From contig CM065682.1 in the NCBI GenBank assembly GCA_017654935.2, positions 36,255,351-36,319,350 of the forward strand: a stretch of DNA of 64,000 bases, given 5' to 3'. Origin of the DNA: Phymorhynchus buccinoides. Lineage: Eukaryota; Mollusca; Gastropoda; Neogastropoda; Raphitomidae. Positions 21,031 to 33,000 of this stretch are shown piece by piece. The notes under the pieces were generated by a model that was given only the letters and a program-made list of their open reading frames with translations, made no database searches and was not told where the DNA came from. Position 1 is the stretch's first letter. Each line of letters starts with the position of its first letter. Position numbers and translations under genes: made by a program.

Positions 21031-21777
21031 CTATGCCATTATTATTGTTGTGAAAAGTTTATCCTTTAGTTGTTAAATTTGTATTTATACAAAGAAAAAC
21101 AGTTGCACCATATTTAAATGCTACAATTTCAAATATTACGGGAGTATGTAAGCATGAATACCAAGTGACTTTTTTCTTTAGCATATTATAGCTAGTATGT
21201 GCATTGATAGCATAGAATTCTCTTTCAATTTTCTGTACCGTTTATTCCTAAACAATAAGTACCAGTAATGGGTTGTTCAGCTGTGGTTCTTTATCCTTTT
21301 GTGTAACACACATAATATTGTGGATTTGGGCAATACTTATTATGACATTTTCCTTTTTGTATCGGGACTTTTTGAATGACTCAGAGAGTGTCCCTTGTGG
21401 GTTTTTTGTGTTTAAAAAACCACACAACCTGGCAGCTATAGAAAAATACTGAGGTATTGCTGCAACATTTTGTTCTGTTAGTAATGTTACTCGCTTTCAA
21501 ATTAATAAACAAGTGGCAACAAAAGTTATTAATCATTTGTGAATGTATACGTATGGTATATGAGTGTGCAAATGATTGGATATATTCATGAATGTGTGTA
21601 TATGTTCATGTGTGTGAAAGTAATGTGGGTGTTTTTGTGAAGGCATCTAAATGTGCAATGAATGAAGTGCAGATTTGCACCATAAATGTCCATCTAGGAA
21701 CTGCTCATTGGTCAAGTCATTCCTAATTATTTATTTAATGAGAATAAACAGCCCTAAAATTGATTAAGCCTTTAGCC

Positions 21778-21825
<48 letters not shown>

Positions 21826-21930
21826 TAAATATTGTCAGCAGGATCAGGATCATTCTGACAATTTTAATCGAGATAAAATTCAGTGGTTTAGCTTTTGTTT
21901 ATTGCCAAATTTCGTATTGTTTTGATTTTG

Positions 21931-21983
<53 letters not shown>

Positions 21984-22307
21984 AAATCCAGACTTCTTTG
22001 TAAACAGGAGAAGTTTATATTACAGCTAGTAGCAACTGAAACAGGCAAAGGTAAACAATGGGTGAAAACATGTAGCTGTGGCTATTATTGCAAACACTTA
22101 ATAAATAGGTCAAGAAGAAAGAGAAAAGCTTGAGAGCTAGATAGGGTAGTACAGTAGGCATAATCTATAGTAATATGAATACCCTTTAGAACACCACTAC
22201 CGCCTTGTAAATACTCTTATTATCTTTAATCCTATTAAGTCTGTATCAGACGACACCATTCTATGGCAATTTGTGACGAGCGAAATGAGTATGTGTGATC
22301 ATACTTT

Positions 22308-22346
<39 letters not shown>

Positions 22347-23141
22347 ATGTGTCTCTGTGTGTGTGTGTTCTCAAAAAACGTTAACAGTTTAATTTTCTCA
22401 GAAACTACAAATGGTAGCACAACCAAACTTTGCATCATGATGAATACCACCATGGCCTTTCCGGTGACTGCTTTTATTAACTAGAAAGCACTGATATGGT
22501 GCAAACAATGATGTCATTTTTATGGTCATTGTAAAATAAAATATGTCATCTTTATGGGTGAGCCATTTCAGGCTTTACCTTTCTTGTTATGGATATGATA
22601 TGCACATGTGCACACGTGTGTAAAGTCCTTTGTAAATGTGTGCACATGTGTGTAGGCCTATTATTGTGCAGTATCTATGTGTGCATGCAAGCTTGTGGGT
22701 GTGATTGTTGATGATGGTTGCTTGCTTGTGCATCTATAGCTAGGTTGTGTGAGTGTGTGTGCATGCATGTATGAGTGTGTTTTTGTGTGTGCGTGCGTGT
22801 GTGTGTGCACGCACATGCATGTGTGTGTGTGTGTGTGATTCCTTTACAAAGATCATTTTAAGCTCTTCCAACTGACACACACCCATTATAACTTTAGCTA
22901 AACATTAACGTGTATAGAAAATGAGGAGTATCATTATGCAAGCTGTTGTAGCACAGTAGGCTTACTGTAGATGGATCCTGTAATGTGTTGCTTTTCATAG
23001 AATATTGATTTTGTTCCTTATTGCTGCTTCTAAATCACGTGTGCTATGAACATCAGCTTATAGATGGACGCTAATTGCCCTGCTTCTTGTCGTCAAAATA
23101 ATATTATAGGCCTAGCCACCAGCCCTGATTATTATGTCTAA
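20646..23141. other. No gene; microsatellites
   Basis: It holds (CT)n at 20959-21027, (ATT)n at about 21780-21821, (GA)n at 21936-21981, (GT)n at 22308-22342 and a TG-rich zone at 22590-22840. No exon or TE protein recognised. Confidence 0.7.
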
Positions 23142-23410
23142 GTTGTGTGAATTGAGATGTGGACAGAGGCTTATTGGTTCAACACTACTATACATAATTT
23201 GTTGCAAATACCATGATTATAAATGAAGACAGTGATTATTGTTCTAAATTGTCCAAGTTTCTTTTCAAAAGTGTTAGTTGTGTGAATTGAGATGTGGACA
23301 GAAGCTTATTGGTTCAACACTACTATACATAATTTGTTGCAAATACCATGATTATAAATGAAGACTGATTTATTGTTCTAAATTGTCCAAGTTTCTTTTC
23401 AAAAGTGTTA
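23142..23410. repeat. 135-bp tandem duplication
   Basis: The segment beginning 'gttgtgtgaattgagatgtg' at 23142 is repeated from 23277 with about three differences. Recent local duplication. Confidence 0.95.
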
Positions 23411-23449
23411 GTTATCTAACTTTTGAGAAAGAGAAAGAGACAACGCACG

Positions 23450-23510
<61 letters not shown>

Positions 23511-23592
23511 GTTTACAAAGAAACTTTTTTTTAAATTTTATTTTATTTTAATTTTAATAAAGACATTTGGACAAATTTTTTTTATCAAATTT

Positions 23593-23640
<48 letters not shown>

Positions 23641-23705
23641 ACACACACACGCATGCACACACACAAACAGTGAAACACACACACATACGCACACACACAC
23701 ACACA
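23450..23705. repeat. (CA)n(TA)n microsatellite pair
   Basis: CA to TA at 23450-23510, AT-rich spacer, TA at 23596-23636, then CA to 23705. Confidence 0.95.
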
Positions 23706-23737
23706 GTGATGATGAACCCCAAAAACCTGAAAGCCCA

Positions 23738-23870
23738 CATTGTTGCTGGTAATATATTTCGGAACTTTATTTCCCTTTGTCAAACACAATCATGGACTAA
23801 ATTAGAATAGGCTGTGTGTGCCACACTCGAGGTTAAATCTTTTGAAGACAGTTCACTGTTTATAAAATGG
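23738..23870 (+). repeat. Interspersed repeat (family D), copy 1
   Basis: The blocks 'gttgctggtaatatatttcg', 'tgccacactcgaggttaaat' and 'gaagacagttcactgtttat' recur in order at 31818-31950. Both copies directly follow a CA-rich tract. Confidence 0.8.
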
Positions 23871-23964
23871 GAGAGAAAAAAGAAGGAAAAAATTCACTCT
23901 AGCTCACACATAAGTTTCACGTTCAATTTAAATCTCATGAAAAAACAAAACAGTTCACTGTAAA

Positions 23965-23966
<2 letters not shown>

Positions 23967-24026
<60 letters not shown>

Positions 24027-24297
24027 GCATACTGACAACGTTGTGCAGAATGCAAAGTCAGAAAAGTGATTAAGTCAAAGAAGAGACTTGTTGTGTCTCT
24101 ATCACGATAGGAGGGTGTAGCCTACCATGGTGCAGTGCTCTCTACTCTTCTCTCATGAACGTCAGTGAAGTGTGAACATAAGCACACAAGTTTTTGAAAA
24201 TACATTCTTCATGTTTCAAGTTGTTTTGGTAAACAGGTGCTTGGAGCTGAAATTTCTCTATCTGTCTTCGTCTGTCTCCCTCTCCTCTCTCCCCCCC

Positions 24298-24351
<54 letters not shown>

Positions 24352-25218
24352 GTACTGTGGTTTATTTTCTCAGGGCCACATTCTTGAGTCGAAACTATAG
24401 AAAGCACTGACACAATGAAGTAAACATTTGACAAAGCCATTAAATCACCTGGCTGATGCTTTAAAGCGCGGTTCAGCACTGTAATGAATCATTACTTGAT
24501 TAACTAACTACATGCTCATTTAAGTTCATCTCTCCGCTCAAAACTTGACTTGCACAACAAGTGTGTTGAACTAGTTAGTGACGCTAACATTCGATTTTAC
24601 AAAGCAAATGATTGAATATTCTTTGGGCCATATCCAAACACCACGATCCGCCAAATTCTACAAAACCACCCCCCTCTCTTTTTTAACAAAACTGTTTGTG
24701 AACTGATCAGTTCAAAAAGTTTTGGGCATTTGGTAAATTAAAAAATCTTGTTTTGTACTATTTAGATTAATCAACTGTAAAAATAAATACTGAATTTTTG
24801 TTGGTGCCCTTCACTTCCTTCAAACTTTATTACAAAACTTCCATTAACTTGTTCACACAGACAGACAGACAGACAGACAGACACACACACACACACACAC
24901 ACACACAGATAGCTTCATGAAAAAATCATGTGCGTTTGCTTATTCAATGTCCATCTTTAAATAACATTTTGACTTTGACACACACACACTCACACATACA
25001 GAGCCAAATATCACAACCTCTTGGGAGGAGGTAAAGAAATATTGAAAACTTTTGTGTTCTTTCACCCACGTACATACCCTTTTTCAGATTTTGTTTGGGG
25101 TCATGTTTTATTTATAACCTAGTTACCCGCAATTCATATGGCCCCACTTCATTCAGAACAACTGGGGTAGAGCTGTTTACGCGCGCGCGCGCACACGCAC
25201 ACACACACACGCACACGC

Positions 25219-25250
<32 letters not shown>

Positions 25251-25717
25251 TTTGGTTGTAGAATAAGAAACGGGTGAAAATAAAATAATTCGAAAAAAGG
25301 AAACTTTTGCCCTTCGTTGTTGGTCAGAAATAATATCATATGGGTTCTCACATTCATTGAATATTATTATTATTAAATACATCTAGTATCTTCTTATAAA
25401 ATCCATCTAGATGATTTGTCGTATCAGGATCAGGATCAATAGGCCTACATCGCATGTGCCAATACTGGCAATAGTCACGACAGTCGTAAGAATTCTTATA
25501 ATTTTTGTCGAATATTCTCATAAAACCCATTTCGCTTACTAGCTTGTCTGTCTTTTAAGTTATAAAACACTTGAGAAACAGTATTATTTTTTTCTGGTTG
25601 GATACAATCCAAATCGGGCAATGATCTATTTTTAAGAGAATAACCAACTATTTAGGTTATCACTCTCTTTGTTCGAAAGGAAGTGAGTATTATCACAAGA
25701 ACAATGCTTGTCTGTCT
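23967..25717. other. No gene; microsatellites
   Basis: (GA)n at 23967-24025, poly-C plus (CT)n at 24290-24345, (CAGA)n(CA)n at about 24860-24908, (CG/CA)n at 25173-25250. No exon seen. Confidence 0.7.
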
Positions 25718-25875
25718 CTTGTTTTTGACTATGACCGTCAGATATAGCAGTCCGGCGGGATGGGCTAAAATTTGTATATAGAGGAGAAGCCTTGCCCAGG
25801 GTACATCCCCACTCACTCGGCCAAAGGGTTTTCAGAACAGATGGCAATGGGGAAGGTCCCCCGAAGGCCAACCAA
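25718..25875 (+). repeat. Interspersed repeat (family C), copy 2
   Basis: See 15585-15780. Shared 'gccttgcccagggt' and 'aggccaaccaat' blocks in the same orientation. Confidence 0.7.
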
Positions 25876-25995
25876 TAATGCAGTACTGTGTATTATACAA
25901 GTTTACATTAGTACATGTGGATATGTATAATGTATCAGTGCATGAACGTCTTTCTGTTGATAGATGCTTCATGACCCTTACAATTAGTATTTGAT

Positions 25996-26241
25996 TCACT
26001 TCACAGCTTTGTATTCTCCATCATCTTCATGTTTTTGTTTTTGTTTTTGTTTTTTTATATTCTGAATGTTATCTGTTTTCGTTTCGTGTATATGTTTAAT
26101 TCTTTTTTTCTGTGCTTTAAGTATATCACAAAGTTTTGATTTATCATTTTTTGCGAATGTTGGTTTCACGAAGGATTCAAAATGTATATCCTTATTTTCT
26201 CTAATTGTTTTAAACATCATTTTGTGCTTACCAGCCGCCAT
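25996..26241 (-). CDS. Hypothetical 81-residue basic protein
   Basis: Minus-strand frame starting MAAGKHKMMFKTIRENK in a fair start context (ttagcATGGCGG), then HFESFVKPTFAKND, ending in a run rich in Lys and Gln (KKQKQKQKHEDDGEY). I recognise no family. It is more protein-like than the neighbouring frames but its end is low-complexity. The bases GTAAGC just after ATGGCGGCTG could be a splice donor, so the frame beyond may be intron. No neighbour supports a function. Confidence 0.25.
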   Translation of the reverse strand: MAAGKHKMMFKTIRENKDIHFESFVKPTFAKNDKSKLCDILKAQKKRIKHIHETKTDNIQNIKKQKQKQKHEDDGEYKAVK

Positions 26242-26515
26242 GCTAAAATTTATATGAAGTAAAGTGGCACAGTATAAGCTTTAAGCTTGTTGTTGTCGTT
26301 ATGTTTGTTTAATATTTGTTTAATGTGCATTTAAAAAATCAAAAATCATTTAAACCAAGTCCAACCAATCCCTTAGGCCGCAAAATTAGACTCTAGAGCC
26401 GCCATTGAAAACAACAACAACAAAAACAACAAGAGGAATAATACATGTACAGGAGTAATGAGAAGTACCAAAAAGGTTAACGCAGAGCTTGTAACACGAT
26501 TCAGAATAAAGCCAG

Positions 26516-26778
26516 GGCCTGTATTCACGTTGAGATAACATGAGACTTAGCATGATGCTAACTTAGAAGCTCTTCCAATGTCCTATATGATTTAATAGGA
26601 CTTTTGTAAGAGCTTCTAAGTTAGCATGGCCTGTATTCACGTTAAGATAGCATGAGATTTAGCATCATGCTAACTTAGAAGCTCTTCCAAAAGTCCTATT
26701 AAATCCTATAGGACATTGGAAGAGCTTCTAAGTTAGCATGATGCTAAATCTCATGCTATCTCAACGTGAATACAGGCC
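26516..26778. mobile_element. Palindromic foldback MITE, one full and one partial copy in tandem
   Basis: 26628-26778 is a 151-bp almost perfect palindrome starting GGCCTGTATTCACGTTAAGA and ending with its complement. The centre lies at the 'cctattaaatcctatagg' region. 26516-26627 is a direct, truncated copy of the same element. Non-coding. Confidence 0.9.
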
Positions 26779-26931
26779 TTAATCTGCATTGCTGTCAAAC
26801 GAACATGAACATATGCTGATATAACGACTCATGATGTGGGACGTGCTTGACCAGTGCAGAAAAGTGTACCTTGAGTACATACACGAACTTAAGTCTACTC
26901 AGGTATGCACGCGCACACCCACCCACCCACC

Positions 26932-26933
<2 letters not shown>

Positions 26934-27006
<73 letters not shown>
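26934..27006. repeat. (CT)n(CA)n microsatellite
   Basis: About 57 bp CT followed by a CA tract. Confidence 0.96.
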
Positions 27007-27191
27007 GAGGCGAACGGCAAGTAGGGCCTATCAATATATGGCTAGTCCTGATCAATATTTTTACCATTGTAACATAAAGATTGATTGTCATTATCAATAT
27101 CTCTCTCACCTCTCTAATACACACGTACACAAGAACGCGCGCACACACAGATATAGACACGGACACACGCGCACGCACACACACAGAGAGG

Positions 27192-27400
27192 TATAGAGTA
27201 GCACAGGGGTAACGCGTTCGCCTCGTATACAATAAACCCGGGTTCGAACCTGGGTACAGGGGATTTTTCATCTCACTCTGCACTAGGCCTTACAGTCTGA
27301 ACTGAGTCTTTCTGATGAGACAATAAACCAAGGTCCCGTGTACCCATCCACTTAGCTGTGACACGATAAACCCACTGGCAACGAAAAAGTTGTGATTTGG
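27192..27400 (+). mobile_element. tRNA-derived SINE
   Basis: The head has an A-box-like TAGCACAGGGGTAACGCG and a perfect B box GGTTCGAACC at 27241-27250. No anticodon stem folds properly, so this is not a working tRNA. The body contains 'gatgagacaataaacc' and 'aggtcccgtgtacc', which I associate with a common gastropod SINE. It is followed by an AT-rich part and a poly-C run. Confidence 0.8.
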
Positions 27401-27549
27401 TCAAAATTTACCCCCCCCCCCCTTCCTTCCTTATCAGTCACACAAAAATCGCATGCGAATAAAAATAAATGGGTGGCGTACATGCCTCTGGCTGCGACGC
27501 GCTCTCCAGGTGGGAGCAACCCGAAGTTCACAGAGACGCCTCTGTGACT

Positions 27550-27805
27550 GTAAAGTACAAAATACCAATAGGGTAAGACGGGGTAAAAAGCCCATGGGCG
27601 GGTAAGAAGCCCAGGCCAATTATCATGAAATAAAATAAAAAATCAGTCAAATTTACCCATGAGACGAATGCTAAACATTAACACTCGTCTCATGGGCGAA
27701 ATGTGACTGACATTTTTCTTTATTTCATGAGATAATTGGCATGGGCTTCTAACCCGCCCATGGGCTTTTTACCCCGTCTTACCCTATTGGTATTTTGTAC
27801 TTTAC
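27550..27805. mobile_element. Palindromic foldback MITE, 256 bp
   Basis: Arms of about 115 bp. The left arm contains 'agggtaagacggggtaaaaa' and 'gcccatgggcgggtaagaag'; the right arm is the reverse complement with a few mismatches. The symmetry continues to GTAAAGTAC at both ends, so the exact boundary and target duplication are ambiguous. Non-coding. Confidence 0.92.
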
Positions 27806-28042
27806 ATGTAAAGTAATGTCTCATATGACTTCGGTCTAGAAGACGTAAAACAAAATAATTCACCAAACACACACCGTACACACACACACCGTACACACAC
27901 ACACACACGAGAATCAAGTTCACGAGCTGGCATAAAAGGCCTGGATGGAAGTTCAGTTTAACGTCGTATCACAATGCAACAAATACTTGTAGCGGTGCCA
28001 TAGCCGACGAGGTTTAACCGAGGCGTGGGTACCGCTACACCT

Positions 28043-28145
28043 ATCTGTATTAATAAAAAAAATCGGGACTTTACTGGTTTCGTACTGCCTCCGGGCATTA
28101 CCTCCAGTATTGTTCCCACCATATTTGTATTTACAAATGTCCCAT
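28043..28145 (+). repeat. Interspersed repeat (family E), copy 1
   Basis: Shares 'tctgtattaataaaaa', 'aatcgggactttactggttt' and 'gcctccagtattgttcccac'-type blocks with 52543-52645. Flanked here by 'cagtttaacgtcg' repeats on both sides (27955 and 28195). Confidence 0.75.
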
Positions 28146-28249
28146 ATGTGTCTTATTCAGACCAAGAGGACGTAAAACACAATTTTCGTAGTCAGTTTAA
28201 CGTCGCGTATCGGCTTTCGCCATGTGCGACGGGCTGAACAAACCAACCA

Positions 28250-29144
28250 GGGTATAAACAAACATTTATGTTCCTGAATCACTGTCTTAGCCAAAAGGCC
28301 GAGAAGCGATCAGAATAAAATTTTTAAAAAATTGGCCTATTTATACTAGGCCATTCCTCGGTCATTTAAACAATGACTTAGCAAAGGCTTATCAATACGG
28401 GGTAAGCTTACGTGCAAGTCACCATTCCCAAACTCATACACTTTAGCACGTACAATGAAAGCCGTTTATCTCTTTACTGCACTTTATTGTTAATCACTCA
28501 CTGTCCTCTTCACCCTGCCCTGGCTATTTCATTATTTTATAGTCAAGGTGGTTTTGTTTGGCACCATCTCCCACTCATTCTAAAATCTGTACTCGACACT
28601 GCGCCCCCTTCCTACCCCCCCCCCCCCCCCCCCCCCCACTCACTCCCCCAATGACATTTTCATGTTGAAAATGTTCACTGTGAAGCACCATCCTACCATT
28701 ATAGGAAAGCGGTAGGTTAGTGTCAGCCTAGGATTATTGCTATGAAACTGCAAGAGATTGAGAGTCGTGAACATTAGGGGGGGGGGAGGGGGGTCTTAAG
28801 TACAACATTGCTGTCAACCTTGATTTTCTTTCTCTATTATCTTCTTTCCATGATCACAGCCCTCACTCTTGATCCTCCCCTCCCAGCCCCCTCCCCACCT
28901 CTTTCTCTCTGTGAACAGTCATGCTGTACGTGTATGCTGATTTTTAACTTGTAACGTTGTTTATGCTGAGTGTTGTGTACGGCATATTTCTGCTTTTTTT
29001 TGGTTGTAATTTGAAAAGTTATTTTAAAATCTAATTTTTTTTGTTATCAAAGGCTTTAAAAGCACGCAAATAACCTTGTGATCTTCAAAAGATACCCACT
29101 AATGAAATTATTTTTTCATGCTTTTAATGATTATGACAGCTGCT
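28250..29144. other. No gene seen
   Basis: It contains poly-C at 28617-28637 and a G-rich run near 28780. Frames on the plus strand are not supported. Confidence 0.6.
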
Positions 29145-30890
29145 GCACCTCTCTACACCAAAAGTTTCCTTTTCGTGTAAAAACTTAGTAAAATTGTCCA
29201 TGACATCCGTCAACTGGGTCATACAAGATCTTCCTGTCCTAAAGCCATGCTGACATTCTGAATACAGGTTAAAATTTGTCATGTGGGCTACAACTGTATC
29301 TCTAATAAATTGTTCTAAAATTTTGCAAATAATACACGTGAGGCTTACAGACCGGTAATTTCCTGGTTCAGATTTTGTACCCTTTTTGAAGATGGCTGCT
29401 ACTTCGGCTTTTTTCCAGTCTGCGGGCAGCTCACCTGTTTGTAAGGATTTGTTAAATAAAATAGTTAGAGGTGGGGCCAGCTCCTCAGACAGTTCTTTCA
29501 ATATCAGTGCTGGCACTCTATCTGGGCCCTGGGCTTTGTTGGGGTCTAATTCCTTCAGTTTCAGTTTTACCTGTTCTTGTGAAACATGCATATCAGAACA
29601 ATTATGAGCCTGAGACACCTTAGAATTTACACTTGGTAAATTGTCTGTGTTTTCTCTAGTAAATACACTAGAAAAGTAGTTGTTTAAAATATCAGCTTTA
29701 CCCTCATCATCACATACAAGATTACCATCTTTATCTTTAAGTGGACTAATCCCTGTGTTCATTTTCAATCTGGAATTAATGTACCTCCAGAACAGTTTAG
29801 GGTTTTGTTTACAGTTATCAGCTATTTTTCGTTCATGAGTTTTTCTCTCCCTTTTTAATTGATTACCACTCGTGTCTCTTTCTTTTATATATTCTCGATA
29901 TTTTTTACCTTGCTTAGATTTGTTGTTTTCCAAAAATATTTTGTAAAGCCTATATTTCTTTTTAACACTTTTTCTAAGACCTATTGACATCCAGTATGTC
30001 TTTGAATATTTTTTATTTTTCATGTTCCTTTTGATTTTGGGAATATGTTCTTCCATTGATTTGTGAATTTTGTCCCGAATAATCTGCCAGCAATCATCAA
30101 CTTCTAAAGCCTCAAAATGTGTCCACTCTTCGTTTGCGAAGTATTCTTTCATTTTAGTAAAATTTGCTTTCTTAAAATTATTAAAAAAATTCTGTGCTTG
30201 GGGTGCACTGTCAAATTTGTTTGCATTTATATAGATTAAAAAGTTTAAAACTTGGTGATCACTTTTCCCTAGAGGGCATAAATGTTCAACATCTGAGACC
30301 AGCTCAATGTCATTAACAAAAAATAAGTATAAAATATTGGATTTCTGGCCATCTCTTGTTCTTGTTGGTCGAGTCACCACTTGTTCTAAAAAGCATCCCT
30401 GGTTGCATCCACAAACTCTTCATCCTTCAATGAGGACCATTGTCCCATCCAGTTTATGTTTGGAAAGTTAAAGTCTCCCATTATGCATATTTTTTCATGG
30501 AACCATCTTTAAGGAGTTCATACAATTCTTTGACGTTTTCATCAGTGGAGCTTGGACTCTTGTAGATGCAACCAATCAGGCAACTTTCTTTTTCTTTAGA
30601 TTCAAAATGGCACCATACTGCCTCTTTAAATTTATTTTTATTTAAATGAGTGCATTCTTGGGCATTCAAAGAATTATCAAAATATAGTACCACCCCTCTA
30701 GAGGGGTTGTCATTACGGAACATATCATAATTGTCTATTTTATATTCAGATGGAATAAAGTCTTTTACATGTTTGGGGACAGTTTTAGTAACAGCAATAA
30801 TATGGGGTTTACAATCTTCAATCAGAGTAAGGAGCTCATCTTTTTTATTTAGCAAGCGATCAGCATTGGTATAAAACATTAATTCCTAGC
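29145..30890 (-). pseudogene. Non-LTR retrotransposon (Jockey/CR1-like) endonuclease and N-terminal RT, broken and 3'-truncated
   Basis: Reading on the minus strand, 30879-30481 encodes the start of an APE-type endonuclease (YTNADRLLNKKDELL, then VVLYFDNSL and LIGCIYKSPSS). GDFN follows around 30478-30467, in a gap where the frame is lost. 30380-29124 resumes with VTRPTR, GKSDHQV (the endonuclease SDH motif), a basic linker, and RT blocks GPDRVPALILKEL, PADWKKAEVAAIFKKG, NYRSVSLTCIICKILEQ and QHGFRTGRSC. Homology stops at about 29165 before RT motif A, so no catalytic Asp remains. The plus-strand frame at 29386-29607 is a shadow. The element cannot move by itself. Confidence 0.92.
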
Positions 30891-31817
30891 TCATTTTTGT
30901 TTGTATTGCCCGCACATTTATAACTGCTTTTTGTTTTATTCTTAAGATTGTGAATCTGGCATTGGAAAGTGCTTGTGTTCATTCAAAACATGAACATGAC
31001 TCTTCAATAGATCACAACCTATCACACACAATAACACTCGAAAACAGAGCGTAAACCTCCGCCAAGCCAACTCCAATCATCAAAAGACATCTTAGAATAA
31101 TAAATTTATTTCCTTAAAATACAAAGACTTGTCTTATTTTAGACATGTTCATTAAAAAAAAAATCAGTTCTTTCATTGAAACTAAACTACAGGCATTCAC
31201 AGTGTAAACTAAAGGCAAGTCTGTTTTCATAGCTAATAGGGCTCTACTTAGTTAAATGCCTGCAGAAAAAGCCCTTGTTTCCAAATGACGACTAAAATTA
31301 AACTATAATGCAGCATTTTTACTTTTGTTGATACATATACTCACCCACAACATATGTTCTCTATTAAAGGGGATTTGTCAAATCACAAACGAACCGACAA
31401 TCGCAAGTAAAGCGCTTTAATTGGGTTAGGTTAAAAAAGAAAAGTAAACATATGACAGAATGCGATCGCGCGTACCCCCCCCCCCCCCCCCCCCCGCATT
31501 CACACACAAACGCGCGTGCGCACACAGACTCAGACACACACACAAGGAGGCACGCAGAAAATAGTTGGTTAATGTATTCTGAGTTGGCTCTGAAAAGTCA
31601 CGAGGCGTATTCGTGCTACGTTCTGTTTGATAGTCCATGATAATGTTCCTTTGATTTCATTTTAAATGCTTTGGCTTTGTGCGTGTGTTCAGCCAAAAGC
31701 GTAGGTCTAGGCTTTATAACTAACCCGACAAATGATATAATTATGCCGCATAGTACACACACAACAAGCACAAACAAATACACACTGACAAACATATTCT
31801 GAGATGAACAAAACACC
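30891..31817. other. No gene; poly-C
   Basis: AT-rich sequence, possibly part of the LINE 5' region just after 30890, and a 21-bp poly-C at 31475-31495. Confidence 0.5.
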
Positions 31818-31950
31818 CACGTTGTTGCTGGTAATATATTTCGGAAGTTGTTCCCTTTGTCAAAGACAATCATGGATTAAATTAAAATAGGTTGTGTGCC
31901 ACACTCGAGGTTAAATCTTATGAAGACAGTTCACTGTTTATAAAATGGGA
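31818..31950 (+). repeat. Interspersed repeat (family D), copy 2
   Basis: See 23738-23870. Shared blocks 'gttgctggtaatatatttcg' and 'gccacactcgaggttaaatc' in the same order. Confidence 0.8.
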
Positions 31951-32854
31951 GGGGAACCCCCAAAAAAACACCCCACCACAAACATATTCTGAGAGACAGA
32001 TAGACGAATACATAGACATAACATAAGATACACGAGGTAGATTTCATTCGCTGACTGTCTGGGTTTTAGAATGAAATGATTCTTCTTTCTTCTTCTTTCC
32101 AAAAATGCTGATGGCAGGTTGATCAATCCCGAATTTTGATGGTTTTGATGAAATGGGCGGTTTGTTGAAGGTCGTTTTCTGTTCCCCACAGCTTCGTCTG
32201 CATGTCTGTCGAAGCTGTGGGGATTCACAAAGGCCCTCTTTCTGTGTCTGTAGGCCTTATGACCATTCGTGTTGTTATACTGATACAGGTCTGATATAGG
32301 TATATCACCACCACTCATTACAAAAACATCATAATGATATCGGTGCTGGTGATGTTGATGATGCAGGGCTGCCTGCCCTCTGCCTCCAGGGACAAACTAC
32401 TGAAAAACCAGGGACAGAGACGTATTTCTAGGGACAATCATCATCACAATGTCATGCATCAGGGTCAAAAAGAACATTACCTTTTGATTATTTTGTGATG
32501 TAGCAACATTTCTGACACTCTGGATTTTTTGGTAATCTTCTTGATGCTCTTTGGTGTCGTATTACAATATTTATGATCCTGTGGTGTTAAGTTACTTATG
32601 TGTAAATATGTCTGTAAGGAACATTTCAACAGTGTCTGTTTTGGGTGTTCATGTGTTCAATCAATAGTACGGCAAGCGAACAAGACAAGTGACTGCTCTA
32701 CAACTCTTTATTCTACTCAGTTTCTTGGGACGCCAGAGAGAAAAGTGGATTCCAGGGACAGGGTGCCATTTTTGACTGTTTCCAGGGACAAATACCCCTT
32801 TTAATGTTAGTGATGATGATGACGACGATGATGATCATTATATTTTACGGACTG
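31951..32854. other. Unassigned; one unconvincing ORF and dispersed 'cagggaca' motifs
   Basis: The minus-strand frame 32318-31938 (126 codons, starts MSGGDIPISDLYQYNN) has no family I recognise and contains a 12-bp hairpin (ccacagcttcg/cgaagctgtgg at about 32188-32221). 32380-32430 and 32750-32800 share 'ccagggacaaa' motifs. Confidence 0.3.
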
Positions 32855-32855
32855 T

Positions 32856-33000
32856 AAGGCGCACCTGATTATAAGGCTCACCCCATAAAGTAACATAAAA
32901 TTCAGATGTTGTTACTCTATTTTTTTAATTTTTACTATATTATCAGTCACATTATAACGCGCAGGGGTCTCAGTTTTTGGGAAAAATATTGCCTTATACA
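32856..33000. mobile_element. Fragment of a DNA-transposon repeat ('acggactgtaaggcgcacc')
   Basis: 'tttacggactgtaaggcgca' and 'attataaggctcacccc' resemble TE termini widespread in animals. One copy only, so boundaries and family are uncertain. Confidence 0.4.

Noticed and set aside
27192..27265. A genuine tRNA gene
   Set aside because: A and B boxes are present but acceptor and anticodon stems do not pair; the SINE body follows directly.
31938..32318. 126-codon minus-strand frame starting MSGGDIPISDLYQ
   Set aside because: No known domain, and the second half becomes hydrophobic low-quality sequence; not enough for a gene call.
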